Source: Yamagishiella unicocca (taxonomy: Eukaryota; Chlorophyta; Chlorophyceae; Chlamydomonadales; Volvocaceae). Taken from it: 64,000 bases of DNA. Position 1 is the first letter of the stretch; the number at the start of each line of letters is the position of its first letter. This document shows positions 56,401 through 64,000 of this stretch, in pieces. The stretch is from positions 2,626,001-2,690,000 of the forward strand of contig BDSL01000002.1 in NCBI GenBank assembly GCA_003116995.1, written 5' to 3'. Made by a program: the position numbers and the translations under genes. The notes under the pieces are model-generated. The model did no database searches, had not been told where the DNA came from, and saw only the letters and a list, made by a program, of their open reading frames with translations.

Positions 56401-58235
56401 GTGGAACCAGCCGCACACGCGGACGTGAGGGTGCACCCCGTCTTACAACCCTCGCAACCGGTTCATCCCCCAGCAGACATTCTCCGCGGCTGATGCACGA
56501 CAGCAACACCCCTCCCGGCCGAGGCAACGCTGCAGCACCTGCGGCAGCTGCTCCCGCACGATGCTGTCGCGGTTGAGGTTGACTCGCCAGAGCAGGCGCC
56601 TCGCCTTGCAAGCGTTGAGCGCTGAGATGTACTCGTTGCGGCCTATCCCCAACACACTCAGCGCGTCGGCGGCCTGTGGCGGTGCGAGCCAGGCGCATAC
56701 CCGTGAGACGCCCGCTCACGTGCGGCTATGCGTAAAGCCTCCCGGCGCCTACAGGCTACGCGCATGGGCGCGTACTGACGTAGCTGGGAGAGGCCAACAT
56801 CAGGCGCCAGAGCATGGCAACTGGGTCTGCTGGATCAATGGTTTATTAGGCAGCTCAGAAGGTAGCGCCTAACGAAGAAGGCTGGGGCTCTAATCAGCGT
56901 TGGGTGCGCATTTTGGACCTGTCCTCGCCTTCAGGGTGCCCCATGGCTTCAGGACGTGCATGGATTGCAAGCGCAATGCAGACAGCAAGGAACAGCCGCC
57001 AGGCACCATCCGAACACGCATGATGATGGCCTCCGCTCAGCACGGCGCGTAAAGTGTTCAGAGCTGCCGTAACGGGCGAACACTGCCAAACAACCTTCCA
57101 TGGCCGCAACCGAAGCGTAACGCATGTGTCGTACCGTAAAATTGGGTACTCTGTCGTACGAGCGCTCGTCCTTCAGAACACTGGCCATCATGTCTAAATA
57201 GTACTTGAAAGGTGTGATGCGCGCTACTCGACACAAGTAGTCCGACAGGTGGTAGGGAAATAACTGTAATTCAATGGCAGGGAGCGTCAGGGCATTGAGG
57301 GCGACAAGGCACGGTGAGAGTGCTGGGAAGAGCGTCAGGATGGCTAGCCTGAGACAGGCGGGCAGCGGCGGGAGCGTCCGGCAGCGGCTTGTGCGATCTG
57401 GGTCCAGTACATTTCCAGCCTTCCGTTGTTCGCACGTTCCACCTCCGACCCTCTGAATGTGATAGTGAAGGTGATAGTGATAACCAAGACATGGTCTTCT
57501 TCTTTTCCGTCCATCACGCTCCATCGGCCTGGTGACGCACTCCTGACGGCTGACCCTCCATAAGGGCCCCATCTTGGCTGATAGGCCTATCTCCGAAACA
57601 CGACACTTTGCACGACTGGCACGCTCGCTAGCCCGGACGTCGGCCATCGTGGACTACCCTCGGTAGCGCTCCTGACCCGCCCACCACTTTATCTACGCGT
57701 GCCGCTCTAGTTGGCATAGCGTTACATGGCGTGCCAAGTACACAGCCGCTGCTGCGGCCATCCGCCCTAAACACCGGATCGCCCCATGCATCCTGTATGT
57801 GCCAGCACCTCCCCCCAGCCACAACTCACTCACCCGCATCCACGTCTTATAAGAACGCAGTAGGTCATCGTAGTACTCCTGCTGCCCCACCACCGTGCAC
57901 GCAAGGCTAGTGGCCCAAGGGAGGCCGCGCTGGACACAGTGCTCCTTCACTCTGCATTATACGGCAAAGTTGGCACTCAGGCAATGGCGTGTACTTGCGG
58001 AGACCACGAATCCCCAAGGGCACGGCGCAGCAGGTGCTGGGTTGCCGGGCAAATTTTGTGTTACTCTGCAACCGCCAATAAGGCGGGGACCCAATGGCAA
58101 GCATGGCCTTGGCCGCAGGCTACCGCACCTAGTCTTCCACTCGTATGGCGTGATCATGTTCTTGATGCGCGGAGGCAAGTCATCGTAGACTCGGCCGCTG
58201 GCGATGGCCCGCTTGACAATCTCTGTCGACGCCAT
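50459..58235 (-). CDS. FAM91A1: FAM91 (golgin-vesicle tethering adaptor), complete, 15 exons
   Basis: Exons: 58235-58129, 57951-57834, 57263-57135, 56673-56539, 56205-56148, 55970-55771, 55560-55411, 55017-54942, 54523-54248, 53592-53333, 52931-52777, 52531-52381, 52170-51954, 51803-51244, 50797-50459; 976 aa, all phases agree. N-terminal FAM91 blocks are clear: LPPRIKNMITPYEWKTR, LFPYHLSDYLCRVARITPF, SYDRVPNFT, VLGIGRNEYISALN, EPWWRVAVVNI, GLAYVEVPVDPSDRF. C-terminal blocks include IVVDAEATGYLMMGALSPG, GLKRHSVTLFEGG, TLEAVSPWLHLALYS, LYTLNELLSRTAVLVQPLD and a last LPALNLSFDGNSLQPI, which match plant homologues best. In animals FAM91A1 joins WDR11 and C17orf75, binds TBC1D23, and links endosome-derived vesicles to golgin-97/245 at the trans-Golgi network; the same role is inferred here. 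Intron 7 has a GC donor (CTCAAG|GCGAGG), supported by exact continuity of the family sequence. A 17-bp satellite lies in intron 9. Confidence 0.95.
53836..53975. repeat. Degenerate tandem repeat, GTGCCTACTTTCCGAA type
   Basis: About seven diverged units of roughly 15-18 nt with the core TGCCTACTTT(C/T)(C/A)AA run through this part of FAM91 intron 9. They are much less uniform than the neighbouring 17-bp array. Confidence 0.8.
54031..54235. repeat. 17-bp minisatellite, about 12 copies, in FAM91 intron 9
   Basis: ACTGGCACCCAGGCATC is repeated head to tail about twelve times with a single variant copy (ATTGGC). It ends a few nt before the donor of exon 9 as read on the minus strand, so it forms the 5' part of the intron. 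Confidence 0.97.
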
Positions 58236-59047
58236 TTCGACAGCACCCGTGCTTGATGATAAGACCTAGTTACAAGTTGATTGTGTGTTCCATAAAACAT
58301 CAACGAAGATTAGGAGGGCCATTGTCCCGCTCAAAATAACAAAGCGTTAATCCGCAAGCATAGCAGAGATGGTGCAAGGTTTCATATTGTTACATGCACC
58401 CTCCAAGAACCACTATTGCGATAATGTTGACTTTATCTTTAATAATGCGTGGCAGACTGCCGTACAGATTGGCTGTGCAACATTGTGCAAGTAATTATAA
58501 TTCTATTCCGACATTCCAAAAACACCCGACACTATAAGGAAAACCGGTTCGGGCATATAGGTGGACACAGTGTGCCTATCATGCGGTCCGAAGGCAAAGA
58601 ATACCATTTCAACAAGGATCGACAAATTGATGGAATTGAACGCAGGTGCGGTATGCTTAATAACATGCCCGGCGTGTTTAGAGTTGGATGCGATGACGGC
58701 GCCGACACTGTTTGCTGCATCGCAAAGGGCGTCCATTGTCCTTTTGCACATTTTGGAGGAAAGCAATCAAAGAGGTGCTGAATTGGATTTACGTTGGGGA
58801 TGCCTGTCCCACGGGGCGAGGCCCTCCTGCCATGCCTCCCAGTGGGCGCTTTCCCGCTTTCCCGCCATATCATCACCATTCAAGCTGCAGGCCTATATGT
58901 AGCACATGCGGACTGGTTGTTCCGACAGCGCACGAGGTCCTTGTCCCTTCCTGCTTATGGGCTGCTTAACTCCGCCCATCCGCTGCCGTACGGATGCACA
59001 CCAAACCTCCTGGAAACGACCCCGTAACTGCGTCCTCATTCACACAG
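58236..59047. promoter_or_regulatory. Divergent region between FAM91 and nitroreductase genes
   Basis: About 800 bp, AT-rich from 58260 to 58700. It must contain the FAM91 promoter and, on the plus strand, the promoter and an undetected first exon of the nitroreductase gene (the first supported exon starts mid-codon). Short frames starting at 58794-58840 are possible first exons but no donor fits the required phase. Confidence 0.45.
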
Positions 59048-61955
59048 GGCTGGTGGTGGCTCCAGCATTAACTCCGAGCTAGGAATCCTGTTGCTGCTGG
59101 TGGTTTCGGGGCTGGCGGGCCTGGCCACGTCCAACGCAGTCGTGACCGCCACAATGTTCATTGGCGGCTTCACTACCTGGCTTTTCTTCACGCTGCCTGA
59201 GTACTTGAATGCGCAGCAAGCCACCAAGGCAGGCAAACGACGGGCGGGATGCAGATACTTTCTTTATTACTGTACGTTCCGTGGGATACCCCTGTCATGG
59301 CATGCGTGTGACGGCAATTAGGAACGACACAAGTAACCCCACATTTGCACAATGGTCCTGACATTCATTTGGAGCAGCGCCAAGAACGGACAGGGGCGGG
59401 AGGATAGGTCAAAACCTAGTTTTGGGCGGGGTTGGTCCAACGGGGCATGTCTGGTCCGGACTTGAAGAGGCGGCGTTAGTACGCGCCGCCGGATCATACT
59501 AAAAGGACATCGACGGCCCACATATTACGAAGGAACCTGCACGCACCATATCGTATGCTTGAATCCAAACCTACAGTACAGTGCCAGAGCCGGGCTGGAT
59601 CTGGCTTGGCGAGCTCGTTCAAGCGTCAATCTGCCCATGCCCTGGCTAATGCCACGCCATTGCCGCTAAATGTCTATTCATTGCTTGTTCATGGAATGCA
59701 AAAGTCTAAGGATGGCGGCGCTCTATTTGCCTAAGCTGAATAAAACGCACGCAGCTAGCCCGCCCACCCTCGTTCAGAAACGGTCTGCACATTCTTGTTC
59801 CTTGGATTACGGCACAAAAGGTGCCCAGAGCTGTATCCTATCCAGAGCACTACACTAACACTTCATTCGGTCCTGACACCCAACAATACGCCGTCTCAGG
59901 CACAGGAGGCGACCGCAGCCGAGGCCCCAGGATCAGCCGCCGCGACTCCACCTGCAACCGTCGGTGCATCGGCAGTCGTTCCAGCTCCGGATGCCGTCAT
60001 GTCGCTCATCAAGCGGCGTCGGTCCGTGTTTCCCAAAGACTATAACGGCCAGAAGGTTCCAAGGGAGCAGCTGGAAATGCTCATTGAGGTACATTAGGAA
60101 AGCAAGTCGCGAGGTGCTGACGGGGCAGGTTACAACGAACCTCGCCATCGGCGGGTCTGCCTTTCTGTGCGCTTATAACCTGCTGCTGCGTTTTTACGGA
60201 AGCGTTTTCCTTTTCCAAACGCAGGCCGCCAACTGGGCGCCCACCCATGGCCAGACAGAGCCGTGGCGGTGCGTGGCAGGGCAGGACCATCCTATCGCCA
60301 GCAGCGTAGTAAGGGATAGGAACTAGCGTCCAGAGAACGAGACTCGCAGAAGCTGTCCTATTTATCTGGTAACCAGGTGTTCAATTCCGCATGCACAGGC
60401 TCCGCGCAGCAGGCTGGGGCAAGATACACGCGGCAAACAAGGGCCCTTCTGTTGTATCGGAATTCCGTGCCTGTTAGCTAGGGGCTCTGCTGCGACTTCG
60501 TGTTTGTGCGCGAGCTGCCGCAGGATGGACGCATCGCTTGCTGTTTTGCTGCATAGCCTCCATTTACTAATACGCCATAATTGTATGTGTCGAGTTGAGG
60601 CTCGTCCGGTCCCGTTGATACCCACACAACCTAACCTGTCTTCAGGTTTGTGGTGCTGGAGGGTCAGTCCAAACTGCAGATGGAGGAGCTGACCATGGAG
60701 TTGTGTCGTACACGCCTTCCGGAGGACAAGGCCGCCAAGACGATGGAGAAGCTGCAGAAGAAGAGGGACAGCACTTGGGGCAAGGTAGGCTTGCGTGATT
60801 GGCACGCACAGCAGGGCGGGCCGGTTACCCCAACTAGACTCCCATCTCGTGCTGAGAGCAGGTAGGATCGTAGGGTCCAATTACTATGTTTGTATTTGTG
60901 ATGTAGTAGCCGCAATAACGCATTGACGAGACCGCCTACTGACGAAACGCACTGATAGTATGGCGTATAAAAACGGTTACGCAACTAAACCGCTGCGTTA
61001 TCAACACTGCGTTGTCGTCCTCTACACTTGGCAAGTATGTACCTGGTTATTTTATTCCTTACGCCTTCAACCATCCAACTCCTGGCCGCCCTTTCCGACT
61101 CTTATCTATTGGCGCTTCGCTTGCCCGGCGCCATCCAGGTGTCGTGTTACATCGCCATCTGCTGCAAGCGTCAAGCTAAGCCTGATAAGCTTATGCCCGA
61201 ATGGGAGGAGATGGCTGCCGTCGCATGTGCTGTACAGGTGCGTGTTGTACTTATGGGTGGGACTTGTTGAGGGTTTTCCTTTCCGGGATCTCGATCTGTA
61301 CATTGCTTCGCAAGAATCGTTCACAGGCGACAGCTGAACCTTAGCTGCTGAAGTACCACGCACGCAATTGCTTGTTGCCAGGATTCCATGTGTCTCTGCC
61401 CTACCTAAGAACCTAACACTCGGCTCATTTATCGTGCGCCGCAAACATAAATCCCATTCCAGTGATAGGTACTACATCGCACCTTCCCCAGTCCGTGCAT
61501 ACTGAGTTCGTTCTGCTGCTTTTGAACGCAACACTAAGTTGTGGACCCTTCGTTCATGCTTTCATTTTTTATTTCTTCGTTTGCTTTCCCCTCCTATGTA
61601 TGCGGCTGCCTCGGCCTACAAGAATATGGCTCTACTGTCCACTTCCATGGGTCTGGCAGCTTACTGGACCACCTGGCAGGAGGTAAGGGCTATATTTATT
61701 GTGGATATGTAAGCAGATGTGTACGGCATTACACCATAATCATGCAAGATACGCACGTGTGTGTGGATCCTAAAACATTTATACGAATATCCACAGGTGG
61801 CCCGTGAGTCCCCTGAGATGAAGGCGCTGCTAGGGCTGGAGTCGGAGGACCGAGTTATGGGGTTCTTCACAATGGGCCGCATCGACCGTGATCGTCTGGA
61901 GGGCTACCGAGCTGGCCGGGGTCCTTGGGTGGACAAGGTGACATGGAGGAGCTGA
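59048..61955 (+). CDS. Nitroreductase-family protein with N-terminal membrane segments (5' end unresolved)
   Basis: Supported exons: 59048-59228, 59900-60088, 60225-60268, 60646-60784, 61139-61237, 61623-61682, 61797-61955; phases agree, 289 aa plus a missing start. The first exon codes two hydrophobic helices (LGILLLLVVSGLAGLATSNA and ATMFIGGFTTWLFFTLP). The rest is a nitroreductase fold: LIKRRRSVFPKDYN (FMN phosphate-binding Arg cluster), AANWAPTHGQTEPWRFVVL, MAAVACAVQNMALLSTSMGL and RVMGFFTMGRI. These match the small FMN-dependent NfsB/YdjA-like enzymes, which use NAD(P)H to reduce nitro groups, quinones or related substrates, usually as dimers; the real substrate is unknown. The membrane part suggests anchoring, perhaps in a plastid or mitochondrial membrane (inferred). 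The first visible intron uses a GC donor (ACCAAG|GCAGGC). Confidence 0.85.
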
Positions 61956-63207
61956 TGAACGAAACCCATCCATCCCGGCGTCGGTTCAAGAAGCTCCAAA
62001 CTATTAAATGGAGGAGCTTTATACAAGCTTGATCTGATTGCCGACTTTATGCGCATGGTGTGGGGATGCAGGACTAGAGCAGATCCTAGGGCCCCGTGCA
62101 ACTTGCATTAAGCAGGGGTGATGGAAGCGTGACCGATCGCAGAGGTGAATAGCAGGGGCGAATATCCTGAAGCTCTTTACGACGGCGAAAAATATGCTGC
62201 CAATGACGTTTAGTGCGGAGGCCCTATGAGCTTCATCAATGGCATGGCTGGAGGTGATGGAAGAGGTTGCACGGGTGACCGAGTAGACTGGGTCACAGCT
62301 GCTGCAGCGCTCAACGCTGAGTGCTAGAAGTAGGCCAACAGGGAGGTTGACGGGCGCTGTGAACGCCCTAACCCCGCATGTCGTCACGCTGTTGGAGCAC
62401 GTCCGGAGCACACCTGACCATCCTCAACCGATCGAGGGCCCATGCCTCACATGGATCCATAAGAAGATCGACGTGTTTGACAAGGGAAATTGTTGTGGTT
62501 TAGCTTTTGGGGGTGCATGGGCCAAATGTTACGTGTACATGCTGCGACATGCTGGAACGCCGCCTGAGCTCCTGGGTGAACGTGCAGGGGGTCAGTCACA
62601 CCTTTAAAAGGGGGTTTCAATTCACAACCTGTTCGTACCGCATCATCGGCAAGGCGATTTACAGTACCGGCCAGCCATTGTTCCTGCGCCAAGTACGTTT
62701 TGAGGAGGCACTTGACCCTTCAGCAGTCCTTTCATTGGGCCAAACGTATCCCCCTTAACCTGCTCGAGTCGGTTGGGTCGTACATTCCTAATTTCAATGC
62801 GTCTTTTGCATTTCATGGGCATATAGAGTATGGAAATTGCCTTCATTAGAGGTACATTGTAAAACGTCGCTACGAGGTCAGTCCCGACTGCTTAGCTGCG
62901 AAATTCAGCCGTCCTTCTTTACCATCGGGTCGAAGAGATTAACACTTGAACTTATTTCCAGGTTACGTGGATCATATTGGTCCCTTTGATACTAGGCAAA
63001 ACCCTAGTTCATCCACTGGCAAGAGTTGCCTCGTCAGTTCGTCACCTGTGGACCATGACGTCCATACTTTGTTTACAACAACTGTATTTTCCTTGAAACT
63101 CGATCCCTTGGTGGCGAAGATTAACCGGAAATGAAGGGAGCGTGGAAAAGCCTTCCAAGTCTCACCCTCCTGGGATCAATCCCGTATTATTAGCTATCGC
63201 GAGTACC
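61956..63207. other. Region between nitroreductase and PROPPIN genes
   Basis: Both genes are on the plus strand. This 1.25 kb holds the nitroreductase 3' UTR and the next promoter; a TGTAA (about 62855-62859) is the only candidate poly(A) signal seen and is far from the stop. The frames here are short and not recognisable. Confidence 0.45.
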
Positions 63208-63359
63208 ATGGCTTTATCAAACTGTAGCAAGAGTGGCGTGCTGCATGTCAGCTTTAACCAGGATTCCACCTGCGTGGCTCTTGGGAGCCAGCAGGGCTTG
63301 CATATCTACAACGTTGATACCCATAAACTGTGTTATCGTCATGCCATCGGGGCCGTCAG
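63208..63359 (+). CDS. ATG18: ATG18/WIPI-type PROPPIN, first exon only
   Basis: ATG 63208 sits in a good context (ACCATGG). Exon 1 codes about 50 residues and ends in phase 2 at a donor GTCAG|GTGCGA. The sequence GVLHVSFNQDSTCVALGSQQ, followed by GLHIYNVD, is the first beta-propeller blade of ATG18/WIPI proteins (NFNQ, CxxxGxxxGxxIYxxD pattern). PROPPINs bind PtdIns3P and PtdIns(3,5)P2 through an FRRG motif and act in autophagosome formation and vacuole/endosome membrane dynamics. That motif would be in later exons beyond the window. No second exon is recognisable in 63360-64000, which I take as a long first intron. A relative such as HSV2/ATG18-like is possible. Confidence 0.75.
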
Positions 63360-64000
63360 GTGCGACGATGTGGAGGGGAAAACACACGGGGACGGCTGGG
63401 GTGGACTACCGATCCTTGAATGGCCGAGACGCTCAGGCTTTGTGTACCTGAGGTGGGGGAGACACGTAGCCAACGCTTATTCCTACAAGGATAATGCGCG
63501 AGCTAGCTCGGGGTGGTCGATGTTGCGTGAGGAAGGTAACTAGTAGGACCGCAGGTTGCGTGCGCGCGCTTTGGATTGGTGGGAGTCATGGCGTACCGCG
63601 AGCCCCTTCGGGCGCGCAGCTGCGGTCCCGCTTGTGGGCATACTAGCATTGGCGGTCTTGACACGTGGGGAAAGCGTTGATTGCTGACAACCCGTCCTTT
63701 GACGCGCTGCAGCATCGTGGAGATGCTTTTTTGCACAAGCCTCGTTGGCTTCGTAGGGGCAGGTGCGCGCAGACATTGACGCCTGCCCGTCGTACATTGC
63801 CTAGGAGCTGCACACGCCTTACCAATGATGCGAATGCGCTAGGCGGGCCAGCCAGGGCTGGGCCGGCCACAATATCCCTGCGGGTGTAATGGAAATGCGT
63901 ACTGAAGCGGGAGGCTAAAACGTCTGGATGATCTTGCAGAGTGTACGTAGTCATGTGGGCGGGTCGACGCCTACCCATCCCTTCGCTGGTCCTAGCCCCA
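63360..64000. other. First intron of PROPPIN gene, cut by window end
   Basis: No exon continuing the PROPPIN propeller was found on the plus strand. The minus strand has only short frames. I see nothing else here. Confidence 0.4.

Overview
The window is nuclear DNA of a green alga, most likely a volvocine (Chlamydomonas/Volvox-type) species. This is inferred from very GC-rich exons, many short introns with GTGAGT/GTGCGT-type donors, long Ala/Gly/Gln/Pro-rich inserts in otherwise conserved proteins, TGTAA polyadenylation-type signals, and plant-type families (F-box/PP2, SUF4-like, plant-type FAM91 sequence). Intergenic DNA is visibly poorer in GC than exons. I saw no rRNA, tRNA, recognisable transposase or reverse transcriptase, CRISPR array or bacterial operon.

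Layout. 3-802 (+): 3' end of a Gln-rich protein with a UIM-like helix and a CaaX box. 2921-5205 (-): F-box/PP2-like protein. 8213-18109 (-): phosphatidylinositol 4-kinase beta, 15 exons, complete. 18625-23141 (+): rhodanese-type tRNA uridine hydroxylase (TrhO/YceA), 8 exons, one intron filled by a 175-bp satellite. 24430-27058 (-): BuGZ/SUF4 (ZNF207-type) zinc-finger protein, 7 exons. 27561-33219 (+): large low-complexity protein ending in an ARF/Aux-IAA-like PB1 domain. 35856-39499 (+): tyrosyl-DNA phosphodiesterase 2-like, 8 exons. 41977-49058 (-): WD40 protein with an NLR-type winged helix but no NTPase domain, 11 exons. 50459-58235 (-): FAM91, 15 exons, complete. 59048-61955 (+): membrane-anchored nitroreductase, 5' end unresolved. 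63208 to the window end (+): first exon of an ATG18/WIPI-type PROPPIN.

Exon models were built by hand. Each junction was checked for GT-AG (three times GC-AG) ends and for matching codon phase, and where possible for continuity of the conserved protein family. Most models close from ATG to stop without a frame conflict; no transcript evidence was available. Three or four gene pairs are divergent (PI4KB/TrhO, SUF4/PB1, FAM91/nitroreductase, and possibly others) and probably share promoters. PI4KB, FAM91 and the PROPPIN all act in phosphoinositide-linked Golgi or endomembrane traffic, but eukaryotic gene order gives little support for a functional cluster. The most unusual items are the NLR-like protein without an NTPase domain, the ARF-like PB1 domain in an alga, the F-box/PP2 protein, the intronic satellite, the three GC-AG introns and several introns that are open in frame.
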